DNA of 64,000 nucleotides from Parachlorella kessleri (taxonomy: Eukaryota > Chlorophyta > Trebouxiophyceae > Chlorellales > Chlorellaceae): assembly GCA_001598975.1 (NCBI GenBank), contig BBXU01000594.1:36598-100597 (forward strand), written 5' to 3'. A program made the position numbers and the translations under genes. Shown here in pieces: positions 12,101 to 23,808 of this stretch. Positions within the stretch are counted from its first letter, which is position 1. Every line of letters starts with the position of its first letter. The notes under the pieces were generated by a model that did not search any database, was not told where the DNA came from, and saw only the letters and a program-made list of their open reading frames with translations.

Positions 12101-13479
12101 AACAACACTTTCCCAACCAGCTTCCCCCCGGGCTCCCAGCGTCCTTCTCTGCGCTACTGACCTGCAAATGCACAGCTTAGAACACACCACGCAGCTGCTG
12201 GCTAAGTCCCAGATTGCAACAACAACAGCCCACCTGGCACACACCACACGCCTTAGTCATTTTGGCCACCCACCCTAGCCTCCCCGCCTCTCCTTATGCT
12301 GACCCGCAGCCCACCCACCCACCCACCCTGGTCGCTGGCTAGGCTGGTTATTGTCTCACCGGGTGCTCCTCGTCATACTTGACGTCCTTGTGTGACCTGT
12401 CCTCCACCGCCCGCCCCGCCTGCTGGATGCCAGCCGTGATGGGCACCTTGCGCACCGTCTTGGTCAGGTTAAGCCGCTTCTGCTTGCCGGCCGGCAGCAG
12501 GCGCAAGACAGGGAGTGAGTGAGGGGTGAAGCCGGAGAGTGAGTCAAGGTTTACAAGTCCAGCTTGCCCAAGATCCGCACCGCCGCAAGGCCTCAAGGCT
12601 GCTGCATGCTGACTCATCATGCTGTCAAAGTGCCACTTCAGCAGGCTAAATCTCAAATAGCAAGGGATCATTCTTGCCCAACTTTTGCACATGCCAACGC
12701 ACAGCGCCAGCTTCGCACTGTTTGCCTGCTCGCTGGAGGCATAACCAATTCCTAGCCTGTCACCCACCCATTCCACGCCCCGGCTGACGCCCGCTTGTCT
12801 TACTCTGTCAGCACCACCACAGCACTCCTCAAGTGGCCAAGCCCTTGCCTTGTCAGCCAGGCAATCACCAGTGCCCCCACACCCTGCTCACCATCCCAAG
12901 GGCGTCCGAAACATCTAGCGTGGCAAACTCGCAGGACAGCTCCGGGAAGCTGACGTTGAAGTTGATGCGCAGCAGGTCCCCCTGCGGGCTGCGGTCCACC
13001 ACCATGTTGGCCACCATCTCGCGCTGCAGGTAGCCGTGCAGCTCCTGCAGCAGGCAGTGCATGCCGATGACCAGTGGCACGACCGCATGCTCCCTATGGC
13101 TGCTGTAATGCAGCTATCACTGCGGAGGTCAGGTCTCGGTTCACGCTTGTAAGGGGTGTGGTGGGTGAACACTTCTCGTACTCCCAGGAAGTATTAGTAC
13201 GTCCGTGCCGCTGCGAATTCCAGCCGTTGCACACCACTGCCCACCAAGGTGTGCTGGCCAGGTTTCAGACACCGTGGCGGTCACCTTGCTGCCTGCTTAC
13301 GCTGGTGCGCAATGTACGCACACCTAGCTGTCCAGGCCGCTCACCGCGCATAATAGAGTGACTATAATAACCGCCGCTCCTATTGAGATGGCAGCCCCAG
13401 CAAGTGTGGCCTCAGTAAGGTCCGTAGGGATCTTTTTATAAAAGTCCACACTCTTGAGCCTAGATAGCAGCCGCCCCAT
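9177..13479 (-). CDS. PDIL5-4: Protein disulfide isomerase-like 5-4 (thioredoxin domain inside an Erv41/Erv46 fold)
   Basis: ER/early-secretory membrane protein expected to act as a thiol oxidoreductase on cargo. Eleven exons join in phase to 508 aa: 13479-13345, 13044-12892, 12482-12360, 12035-11954, 11665-11541, 11319-11224, 11031-10878, 10510-10375, 10056-9936, 9765-9675 and 9487-9177. Order of parts: MGRLLSRLKSVDFYKKIPTD, TM1 (AAISIGAAVIIVTLLCA), Erv N-terminal domain (LLRINFNVSFPELSCEFATL, RLNLTKTVRK), thioredoxin domain with active site APWCHWCQR, then GHSFDYLNMNMSHLVHYFYFG, and a C-terminal TM (HFLVSICAVVGGVFTVAGIL) followed by a basic tail. The extra exon 3 start at 12479 is an alternative. 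This architecture is the plant PDIL5-3/5-4 type. Intron 4 contains a run of about 26 C. Confidence 0.93.
9491..9514. repeat. CAGG tetranucleotide microsatellite at a splice acceptor
   Basis: About six CAGG repeats on the plus strand. Read on the minus strand they form (CCTG)n directly before the acceptor of the last exon of the PDIL5-4-like gene, so the microsatellite serves as the pyrimidine-containing acceptor tract and offers several nearby CAG acceptors. Confidence 0.75.
11882..11907. repeat. Poly-C homopolymer, about 26 bases
   Basis: An uninterrupted run of about 26 C within the intron between the exons at 12035-11954 and 11665-11541 of the PDIL5-4-like gene. On the coding strand of that gene it is a G run. 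Such a run is prone to length error in sequencing and to G-quadruplex formation. Confidence 0.9.
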
Positions 13480-14109
13480 AGCAGCTTGTCCACCTCAACC
13501 CTGCAGGCACCCAGCACTGGACGTCGCTGCCACCTCACAAACCTACTTCTGGCGTGGTACTTGCTGTTACTGCGTGCGCAGGGTTGGTAAGTGCCACCAG
13601 GCAAGCTTGGGCAGTGCCACAAGTGCCTAGTAAAGTCCCTAGCCAGCATTGCCCGCCAGCAAGACAGAAGCCAAGCGTGCAGATGTAGCCTACCGGTCAA
13701 CCTGGGAAGCCCGTGATCAGTGCTGCAGCCTGCTCTCTGCTTCCCACTCCAGTGCTCTGAAAGTCGTGCCCGCTAGCCCAGGGTTACATGAAAGGTCTCC
13801 ACTGCCAACTAAGGCCAACGGGCTTCCTAACTAGCGAGGATCAAGGTTGTGAGCCCAGGCAAGGCACACGCTTGTACTGCTAGGATCCTGGGAAACGAGA
13901 TACCGGTGCCTTCGACTTCCTGAATGAATTACAAACTTTCCAGGTATCAAGACATTCTGTAGCTGGCCTCCCAGGCCCCTGCTGGATCAGGCACTCTGCC
14001 AAGCACTGTGCTGGGAGCCTTCATCACTTTTTCAGCGCTTGCATAGAAGCTTGACAGCAGTACTACTGGAGCAAAGGCAGCCCAAACGCTTGAAGTTGCA
14101 CCCCGTAGT
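13480..14109. promoter_or_regulatory. Shared upstream region of divergent PDIL5-4 and Tat-SF1 genes
   Basis: 630 bases between two head-to-head start codons (13479 minus, 14110 plus). It must hold both promoters and 5' untranslated regions. I could not identify a TATA box or a known motif, so the regulatory role is inferred from position only. Confidence 0.45.
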
Positions 14110-17100
14110 ATGGAAGCTGCTTTAGACGAGTCAGGGGGGTGGTCCTACCTGGATGTCAATGGGCAGGCGCAGGGTGAGTGCTCTTGCTGAGGTTAGCCAC
14201 CTCCATGTTAGCAGGCTCCCTGTGTTGTCGTTAATTGCCCTCGTCTTGTCTGTGTTGCAGGGCCCTTCCCTCTGTCTTACCTCCAAGGTGGGAACTCCTC
14301 ACAGGCGGGTTCTATTGAAGCACTAGCCGCCTCATAATTAGACCTTTGTCGCCGACACCTCAGCGACAAGCTTTTACCCCGGAAAAGTGTATAGGGCCCC
14401 ACTTTTTCTACTTGCAGACTTGAACCGCTCCGGCTATTTCAACCCTGAGGTTCTGTTCTGGAGGGACGGCCAGCCTGAATGGAAGCCCCTCAAGGACTTG
14501 CCTGAGCTTGCTGACACGCTGGCACAGGCAGCCCCCGCTGCAGCAGCAGTTGGGGGCGCAGCGGGTGCAGGGACAAGTGGAGCCGAGCTGGAAGAGCAGC
14601 AGGCTGCTGACGAGAACGGTGGCGCAGTGGTGGGTCAGCTGCAGCAGGCGAAGACCAAGGCAGGTGAGAGATGTGCATAGGCCCTGACGTGTGCATGACG
14701 GTATGCGTTTTAGCCTGTCCTTGTTGAGGGGTTGTATCTGAGTATAGAGGTACCCTGGCGGGCGCTCCACTCTACTGTCATGACCGCGGCTCTCCAGGCT
14801 TCACAGGGCCGACTAGATTATAACAACGTGTTGGGGCCGTCCTGTGTGCTAATGCAGCCGCCGTCCAGTCCGCTGCGTCTGCGGCCGCTGAGCTGGCAGC
14901 CGCCAGTGGTGGCACTGTGACACGCAAGAAAGGTCCTGTGCTAGCCAGCAAGCCGGTGGTGGTGGCAGCAACTCCGGCAGCGGCAGCAGAGCCACAAGCA
15001 GAACCTTCGGCAGCAGAAGCGGACCCAGAGCTTGCAGGCTTTCTTGCAGAGATCTCGGCGCTAGAAGGGGCTGCAGGGGAGGTGAGCTGATGCCAACCTT
15101 TGGGGGTCAGAACCGACACTCGACTGCTGTGAGGAGGGGTCTTACGGTGTAGCGGCTACATATGACAAGCTTGACAACGACACCTCTTCGTGAGCAGCAG
15201 TGCCCTACTGGAGGTCATTCTTCCCTCCTGTTCTGTGGCGGTCAGTGAGGCCAGTAACCTTGCGCATAGCCCCACCTATGATTGCCAATGACCTGGCGGT
15301 CAGTGGGTGCAGGAGGAGGGCGCGGCCCCAGCCTCGCCACCCCCTGATGAGCGCACCTTTGTGGATGATGATGGCACGCTTTACGTGTGGGACCCCGCAC
15401 TGCGCAAGTTTATGCCCAGCGAGCAGCCGGCGGGGTGGGTGCCTGGCGAGGGGTTTATAGGGTTGGGGGCTGCTCCCGGCTGGGCGGTGTTTCTTGTTTG
15501 GGCCTTTGAAGGAAGTAGCAACAATTATACCGGTGCACGCTGGAGAGGCGTCACACCTCAAACGATCAGTATTGCGTGAGGGCCTGCTTGGTTCACCAAA
15601 AGGGTGCATGGCTGCTCAGTTACTAAAGAAGTCAGACGGGTTCCTCCGTGCCCAGGTATGTCAGAGTGACAGAGGTGTGACAGGAGCATGACTGCTGCCC
15701 TGCAGGTACACAGAAGAGGACATGGTTTTTGCCGGGGCTGACGAGGTGCAGCCGCCATATGAAACCCCGCCGCGGCAGGGCGAGGGGGAGGACGAGGAAA
15801 GCGGTGAAGAGGGGCAGGAAGGGAGGCAGCAGCAGGAGGGGGAAGGCCCTGCCGCAGCAGCGGAAGGCGGCAGCAGCATGGGAGGGGAGGATGAGGGCAA
15901 CGCCGGCAGCAATGGTGGTGAGGAGGAGGGGGGCGCCGCCGCCGGCAGCAAGCGCACGCGGCAGCAGGAGGCGGGGCTGGAGGCGGCCAGGGAGCGCGCC
16001 AAGAAGGCCAAGGCGGCCAAGCAGCAGCAGGCGGGCTGGTTTGAGCTCAAGGTCAACACCAGCGTGTATGTGATGGGGCTGCCGGAGGTGAGCCCCCCTG
16101 CTTGCCTATGCGGAAGACCACCTCGGCCACTGGACACCTTTGCACTGTCTCGGTGACTCGGATGAATAGGTAGTTTAGTGAAGACGCCCAGGCATCAAGG
16201 GCACCGCCGCAGCCGTGCCTGGGGTGGTGCCCTGCAAGAACCACAGGGCACCAGCCACGGGCGTGGTTGACAAGACGCCCTTGGTTACACATCACGGGCC
16301 GGGTCCCATGACGTGGCTATGGGCTCCACTGGTAACATTGAGGTTTCCACACCTCGCTGGCTGTGACACAGCCGTTACCGAAGCCAGCAGTGTTGGCTCA
16401 CCCCTCGGCCTTAGCCCGTACAGCCCACCAGCCAGAGCTTTGGGAGCGAGGCACCGCACGCCGACTGGTGATTTATGCTAGTCCATGGCCGCTCCATGGA
16501 TTTGCAGGACGTGACGGAGCAGGAGGTGGTGGAGACCTTCAGCAAGTGCGGCATCATCAAAGAGGATGACCAGGTACGGGGATGTGTACTTTGCGCCCGC
16601 TGGGCTGGCCTGTGTACGGGGTAGACTGTAGTGGTGCCGTCGATGACGCTGGAGAGTGAGGTGATGGCGAATCCCTTGAGGCGGACCGGAGGGGGCCCAG
16701 AGCGGTTCAAGAGCCCAAGCACCCGTCGATCATGCTAGCATGGGAGTTTATGTGGCTGTTTCACGAGGGGGTGGGAAACTGCTGCTGCGGGCACGGCTGT
16801 CGCTACTGAAAAAATGCAATGTGCAATGCCGTCACATCTGCGTAGCCCTTTATAAGACCTGCTGATAAGCCCCAGGGGAGATTCTCCAAGGCACTCCACC
16901 GGCCCTGCTTAACCTTGCTTCCTGCCTGCCTGCTTTGCCTGGCTGCAGCGGCGGCCACGGGTGAAGATATACCGCGACAAGGATACAGGGCGGCCCAAGG
17001 GCGATGGTCTGGTCACCTTCTTGAAGGAGCCCTCCGTGGACCTAGCCATACAGATCCTGGATGGGTCGCCCTTCAGATACGGCCTCAAGGTGCGAGTGAC

Positions 17101-19104
17101 CCCGCAGCTTATGGCCCAGGCGTGCTGCTCCCAGCTGGGGCTGGAGTTAGTTTCTTTTGTCGTTTCATCAAATGTGGAGGGTGCAAATGCCGGCTTGGGG
17201 TTGTGCCGTGCCGTGCGGGGTAGCGCAGTGGCAAGTTGGCGGCACTGTAAGGCAGGGCGTGGCCGATGAAGGGTCCTGTTTTGTCAGTTGTTGCTCGGCC
17301 CCCTGGCTTGACACTCCTCTCGGCTGGGTATGGTGCCCCACGCATTCATGCACGCTTCCCCAGGCAGGGCGGCACTGTTAGAGTGCTGTACATATCACAG
17401 CCCCCCACGTCATGCTATGCATCCAAGTAGAGCCTTACGGTGGAGGACACAGCGCACTGCTGCTGACCCTGCTAGCACCTGTGAAAGGTCCGCTAAACTC
17501 CTCCCTCCCCTCGCCGCCCGCCCTGCCACATTGCCAACCCACCAACCGCCCCCGTGGTCTGCAGCCGATGAGCGTCAGCCTGGCCAAGTTTGAGCAGAAG
17601 GGCAACGAGTACGTGGCCAAGCAGGACCCGCGGCAGAAGCGCGCCAAGAAGAAGGTGCTACAGAAGCTGGAGAAGGACCTGGGGTGGACGGGCTTTGACG
17701 ACATCCTCAAGCCGCAGCAGGCAAGTGGTTGTGGTACACCAAGACTGCTGGCTGCATTCCAGTCTTCACACACGTGCGCAGGGGAGCAACAGCAAGGCGT
17801 GGGTCCACTGAGGCCAGTCAGAAAGCGTGGGGGATCGGCACGCCTCGGCCTGCCACTGTGCTGGCGGCAGCCATGCCAGAGCAAGATCCCTGTGGCTGTG
17901 AGCTATACCCTTGGTTTCCGATACCAAGGCCGGCATCCCACGCACAGTACGGCCAATGCTGCTGAAAGCATTCACTCGGCCCACGCTCCTGTACCCATTC
18001 GTCTTGGAGGTCCCCTGGAGTGGAGGATGGACCCTGGGACGAAGTTCATGCTGGGCTCACATGACACGTCACCCTGCACCGGCCTCGTCACAGGTGACGG
18101 TCGTCATCAAGCACATGTTCCACCCGGATGAGTTCTTGCAAGACCCCGGCTTCAAGGATGAGCTGGAGGGGGACGTGACAGCAGAGTGCGCAAAGCTGGG
18201 GCCGGTGGACAAGGTGGGTGTGCTGGGCGGCATGTGGAACACCACAGGGCAAGCTAGTAAGGAGGCGTCCTTGACAGTATGTGGGGTAGGAGGCGGAGGC
18301 GAGTGTTGTGCAAGGGGTGCTGTTAAGAGACACCAGAAGCCCGGGAAGCTCAGCCCTTCACTCATTTAAGTGCGTGTGCGAGGGGTTGAGGCCCTTGTAT
18401 CCTTGCCTTGCCTGCGAGATGATCGAGCAAGCCGGGCAACAGCTAGCCTGCCAATTTTCGAAAGCGCCAACAGGCGTAGTTCCGCCATTGTTGGGCTTCT
18501 GACGCTCCAGCCAACAGCAGCTCTTTGCTCGGAGGGCACCTCCTGACCTTCCTATACCCTCTGCGCTGACGATCCCTCCCCCGCTATGGTCCTGAACCTG
18601 CGTCATCCTGCCCACCATGCAGGTGCGGGTGTTCCAGCACAACCCGGAAGGGGTAGTCAGCGTCAAGTTTAAGACCGAGGAGGGGGCTGATGAGTGCACC
18701 CGCGTCATGAACGGACGTTTTTTTGCGGGGCGGCAACTAGAGGCCTTCAAGTGGGACGGCGTCACCAACTACAATGTCAAGGTGCGTGACTGACTGAATT
18801 TGCCTTCCCTGGAGGCAAGCATGCTTGGGGATTGGCTGCTTGTTGCATAGCAGTTTCCGTTGACAAGCTGGGATGCCCCTTGGCTGAGGCTACGGGCTTG
18901 GTGTTGGTTTGGGCTGTTTCCCTGGCTGGAGTTTTTTGTGGCCAGGCCCACACAGCTGGGCTGCTTGGCTTTAAGCCAATGGCTTACAGTAATCTCCTCA
19001 GTTGAGCTGGGTTTGTGCAGGCAAAGGAGAGCGAGGAGGAGCAGCTAGCACGGCTTGAGAAATTCGCCAAGGAGCTCGAAGGTCGAGAGTCGGGGCAGGC
19101 TTAA
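14110..19104 (+). CDS. HTATSF1: Tat-SF1/Cus2-type splicing factor with N-terminal GYF-like domain
   Basis: U2 snRNP-associated splicing factor of the Tat-SF1/Cus2 family. Twelve exons join in phase to 596 aa: 14110-14173, 14261-14287, 14418-14663, 14858-15081, 15313-15434, 15706-16087, 16508-16573, 16949-17089, 17565-17720, 18094-18213, 18623-18781 and 19021-19104. The N-terminus is a GYF_2-like domain (GWSYLDVNGQAQGPFPLSYL, then GYFNPEVLFWRDGQPEWKPL). An Ala-rich linker, a TFVDDDGTLYVWDP segment and an acidic Gly/Glu stretch follow. RRM1 starts near residue 344 (TSVYVMGLPE ... KIYRDKDTGRPKGDGLVTF); RRM2 starts near 477 (VTVVIKHMFHPDEF ... GVVSVKFKTEEGADE ... GRQLEAFKWDG). The second exon is only 27 bases. 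The intron after 17720 needs a GC donor (CAG/GCAAGT). GYF fusion is also known from plant homologues. Confidence 0.93.
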
Positions 19105-19250
19105 GTTGTCCACGCTGCCTGCGCCCAGAACCCGTGCTGCGCTTGGCATGCTGCGCTCTCTAGGCACACGCCAGGCACACTCTTGCCCGACATGCACCAT
19201 GGTGTAACCCTAAGAGATGCGCAAGTTCCAAAAGGTGACAGTGGGCAGCC

Positions 19251-22200
19251 ATGCAGCAGTCCCAGTCAAGTTTCCAGTCGGTGCCGCCTCGGCGACAGTC
19301 ATGTGTGATGCAAGCAGCGCACAGCCTCACAGCGCACAACCTCAGGAAGAGACAGAATCGTATCTCGGAGCTCCCCATTCCCGACCACCTGAGAGCTGCG
19401 TTAACTGTGCGCCACAAACCGCATCCAGCGCAGCCCTGCAGTACCCCGCTGTTGACGGACACGCTGCACGACAGGTCTCTCATCCAGCTAACAAGCTACA
19501 TAGGCGGTTGTTGGGTGCCTGGCTCTGACGACCAGGTCTCGGTGAGTGGCTTAAGAGGTGACCAATTCAACTGCAGCTGGCCTCGCCCTTGCTACTGCAG
19601 CGACAGAGCTCCTGATGCTGCCCAGCCCCGCATTATTCCCACCTTTGTTGTAACATACAGGTTGAGAACCCTGCCACCGGCCATGAGATTGCCAGGGTGT
19701 TTAAGTGTGGTGCCGGGGAGGCCAGGGCAGCCGTGGCAGCGGCGGCAGCTGCCTTCCAGACCTGGGCTGCTTTGACAGTGAACCAGAGGGCCGACATCCT
19801 GCTCAGGTCAGGACACCCAAGCCGGCCACACCCTTGGCTCTTGCCATTTGTGCACAAAGCGCCTCCCTGACCTGCTTTGGAACCATCAAGTTAGGCGGGC
19901 AGGCCCCAGAGTGTATGCCAAGGACCCCCTGTTGTACATGACATGCGCTGCTACGCAAGCAAGCGCAGGTGGCACGCTGAGATGGTGAAGGCCAGGAGGG
20001 ACCTGACCCACCTTATGACCCTGGAGTGTGGCAAGCCACTGGCAGAAGCGTGTGCCGAGTTCGACAAGGGGTGAGCTGCGGGCCAAGCTGTGCATGGGCT
20101 GCACTCGCTTCCGGCTGTGATGGGTAGCCATAAGCTGTGCTGCAGTAAAAGGACTGCAGGGCTTGGTATCATCTCTATGTTTCTCGGTGTGGTGATTCAA
20201 GCCTAACAAATCTGGGATGAATGAAGGCCTTCACCCCACAGCGCCTCTGCTCCCTCCACCTGTAAGCCCGCCATCACAGGCGTGCTCTGCGTGCTGTGCT
20301 ACACCTGCAGTGTGGCCTCCCTGTCCTGGTTTGCCGAGGAGGCGCGGCGATCCAGCGGTGAGCTGCTGCCAGCAGCCGACCTCCACAGGAGATTCCTGGT
20401 GGCTAGGGCACCGCTGGGGGTGGTGGGCGCAATCACCCCCTGGAACTTCCCCCTCTCAATGATCACCCGCAAGGTGGCCCCAGCGCTGGCGGCGGGCTGC
20501 ACGGTGAGCCCAGGATGGGCCACAACTACGACTAGCTGGTGGCCGGCAGGCAGGAGGCGTAGAGCAGAGTTGGGTGATTGCTGACAGGGCTAGCTATCGA
20601 CCCTCTGCAGTGGGGTGGGCTGGTTAGGCCTAGGCCAGGCTGGCATGGGGCATTGGTGGTACCGGACGTCGGCTTGGTGGAGCTGCGGGAGGAAAGGAGT
20701 GTTCTGGCTTACCTGCAGGGCTGCTGGGAAGGGAAGCGTGCCATCGCAAAGCGTGTGGTGGCAAGCTGTACAGATAGTGATTCACGCTTACTAGCACCGC
20801 GCCTCCTCAGTGTGCCTCTATGATGAAGCCTCGCTGCAAACCCATTTACTGGTGCATCTTGGCCCTGCAGGTTGTGCTCAAGCCCAGCGAGCTGACCCCC
20901 CTCACAGCTCTGGCCCTGGCCGAGCTAGCACACCGAGCTGGTGTGCCTTCCGGGGTCTTCAATGTAGTCTGTGGCGATGCCCCTGCCATCGTGGACGCCC
21001 TGCTAGATTCCCCTGAGGTAGGCAGAGCTGATGGTATAGCCACACTCAAAGGTGGCGTCACAGGTTGACTGGGCAATCGGGGGCTGATTTGCCTGCTGCT
21101 GGTGATGCCCGTCGTCTGTAATGGCTAGTTAGGTGCACAGTCTGTCAGACCCTGAGAGCTAGCCAGTCAGCACCAGCGGTGCCCCTCACTACCAGGAACG
21201 TTGACCATTGCCCTGGCACCATGTACGTGAAGTCGCTTTCTGACATGTCAAGGCAAGGCTGGAGTCGTTACATCCGCTTACTGATGGCTGCACCGGCCGC
21301 GCTGCATGCCACGCTATGCCATGCTGGCGTGCAGGTGCGCAAGCTGAGCTTCACCGGTTCCACTGCGGTGGGCAAGCGGCTGATGGCAGGGGCAGCCCAC
21401 AATGTGCAGCGGCTGTCCCTGGAGCTGGGGGGCAACGCGCCCCTGGTCGTGTTCGAGGATGCAGGTGGGGGCCCTGAAGCAGAACCGCCGCAGCTACATG
21501 CAGTCACGCAGACTACCATCTTCACTGACGTGCAGAGGCTGGAAACCTGTTATATGCGCCTGGACCTGGAGCCGAAGCAAATTCATGGTCGAGACATCTG
21601 TTGTTTGCTGTAAAGGTGATGGCAGCTCGGCTTCCCTCCCCTTGCAGATATTGAACAAGCAGCCAGGGATGCAGCCTCATCCTCTTACCGCAATAGCGGT
21701 CAGACTTGTACCAGTGTCAACCGGCTGCTGGTGCAGGCAAGTGAGACTGCGGCGGGGACTAGTTCCCAATCAGGATAATCTTGAGTTGTTCAACCGTGCT
21801 CCCTGTGCGCTGAGTGGCATCAGGTTCCGATACCGCAGACCCTGCAGACCAGGCCTCACACACACCCAACTGCAGCCTCACCCTTTAAGGGAAAGCTGGG
21901 CACCTGGCTGCAGGCCTCGGTGCATGATGCCTTTGTTGAGGCTTTCCTGGCTGAGGTGGCCAAGCTGAGGCTGGGCGACGGCCTTCACCCCACCACCACA
22001 CAGGGCCCCCTCATCTCCAGCTCGGCACTGCAACGGGTAAGCCGATCTTAGTCATGCCCTTCTGCAGCTCCACGTGCCAGGCAGCTCAAGGCCTGGCCCC
22101 TCTTTCATATGGTCAGCAGGGCCTCTAGCTGACCCGCAGAAAACTCAAAAGGTTATTGAGTGTAAGCCGGTTACAGAAGTTGGCTAGGGCGGCTGTGACT

Positions 22201-23283
22201 GGCAAGAAGCTGGTGTGGCTGCAGGTGGATGGTCTAGTGCAGGATGCTTTGAACAGGGGGGCCAGGCTGGCTGCCGGCGGCAGGCCGGCTGGTCCCTGGG
22301 AGGTTCGGCGGCGCAGCCAGGGGCAGCCGAGTGCTGGGGGCCACTTCTACCTACCCACGGTTCTAACGGGTAAGCAAACGATTTGGCACAATCAAACGTC
22401 CTCTCACAGCTGGTTCTTCCATTAACCCTTGCATGCCATCCTAGGAGGCCTGTGGAGGGGCTGGGAGCTAAGACAATCATAATATCCCCAAAAGATTATG
22501 CGCTGGCAGCAGGGGAGAGGAAGCATGCTACCCTGTCGGACTTTGCGGTGCAGGGGTCACCCCAGCCATGCGCGTTTTCCAAGAAGAGATTTTTGGGCCC
22601 ATCACGCCTGTCACACCCTTCACATCCGAGCAAGAGGCGCTGGACCTCGCCAATAGCACACCATACGGACTGGCAGCCTACGTATATACCAAGGTACAAG
22701 GCGGACAGGGAGTAGAGCACACCTTTGAGCTGAGCTCAAGGAGATTGTGATGTGGTATTGAGCTGAGGACCCCGCCCTGCCCTCTATTTGGCATCCCTCC
22801 CTTATGGGAATGGGAAAGCCCTAGGATAACCCCTGGCCTGGAGTACTAGGGCTCACAGTAGGGTGGCGCTAGGGCTGCACTACTAGGGCTGCGTTAGGGC
22901 CTCGTCATAGCTCCTAGCTCCTCCCCTTGCCTTGGCCTAGTATGAGACTAAGGTGGGCACTAGGGGCACCCCGACGAACCTGCTGCCCCTAGCAGACCTC
23001 TAAATACCCCTGGTGGCCCGCCTAGTCACCCCTTGTGTTGCACTAGGCCAGGCCTGGCATCTCACTGCTGACGATGGGGTGTGGGCTGTGTTTACAGGAT
23101 CCAGGCCGCATGTGGCGGCTGCCAGAGCTGCTGCAGTTTGGCGTTGTGGGCGTCAACGAGGTGGCAGTGACCAGCGAGGCGGCGCCCTTTGGAGGCATGA
23201 AGCAGTCGGGCATGGGCATCGAGCACTCCTCACACGGCTTGGCAGAGTACCAGCAGTTCAAAACGGTGTGCATGCGGTGTTGA
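19251..23283 (+). CDS. ALDH5F1: Succinate-semialdehyde dehydrogenase (ALDH5 family)
   Basis: NAD(P)-dependent oxidation of succinic semialdehyde to succinate, last step of the GABA shunt, usually mitochondrial. Eleven exons: 19251-19541, 19661-19806, 19969-20070, 20311-20503, 20871-21017, 21335-21464, 21648-21736, 21914-22036, 22225-22369, 22554-22693 and 23098-23283; 563 aa. Motifs: [80 protein letters not shown], the general base Glu in LELGG (residue 323), the nucleophile Cys in NSGQTC (357, the family's 34-residue spacing), [12 protein letters not shown] and [16 protein letters not shown]5 is favoured by the TEAAPFGG-like and KTVCM ends. The intron after 21736 uses a GC donor. The N-terminal 55 residues may be a transit peptide, but a later ATG is possible. 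Only 146 bases separate it from the Tat-SF1 stop. Confidence 0.92.
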
Positions 23284-23808
23284 GCTGGGGCTGCCGGCTG
23301 CCGTAGGCTGGTGTCTTGCCCTTGAGTTCAGATAGGGTTATGCAGACCACCCGGCTGCCATCACTACAGCTGGTTACTGTGTCACAACTACCTTGCTCAG
23401 CTCCACTCTAATACGTGCTACCATTAGTGTCACATGCTAATTTTAGGGCTGATGGGAACATTGCTTGGCTCCTATCGGCATTGGACAATGACTATGACAC
23501 CCATTGAAGCCATCCTTTCCTTGGTTCCTAAGACAAACCAAATCACAAATCAGATGAAAATGCATGTAAGCCGCATGTGCTATTACACAGTCTTAACCCT
23601 ACATCCTGCTAAAAGAACTTGATTGCCTCAGCATTGCGCGCCGCCCTGCAGACCCAGGTTACATCGACTGCACCACCTGCCACCACCAGGATTCATGTTA
23701 AAGCACACCTTGCATCGAGCACCATTAGTATAATACACGCCTTCTGCTTGCTCGACAGCCCACTCTTGTCAGGCCATCGTCCTGTTGAGCGCTGCTATGT
23801 AGAAAACA
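23284..23808. other. Convergent 3' flank
   Basis: 525 bases between the stops of the dehydrogenase gene (plus) and the UvrD-like helicase gene (minus). Only 3' untranslated sequence is expected here. No conserved open frame or RNA gene was recognised. Confidence 0.5.

Noticed and set aside
17412..18131. 239-codon plus-strand open frame
   Set aside because: It covers introns and an exon of the Tat-SF1 gene; only the part coinciding with the exon at 17565-17720 is conserved, and the rest is read-through into an intron.
22840..22960. Repeated CTAGGGCTGC-like words in a dehydrogenase intron
   Set aside because: Only three short imperfect copies; too weak to call a satellite or an element.
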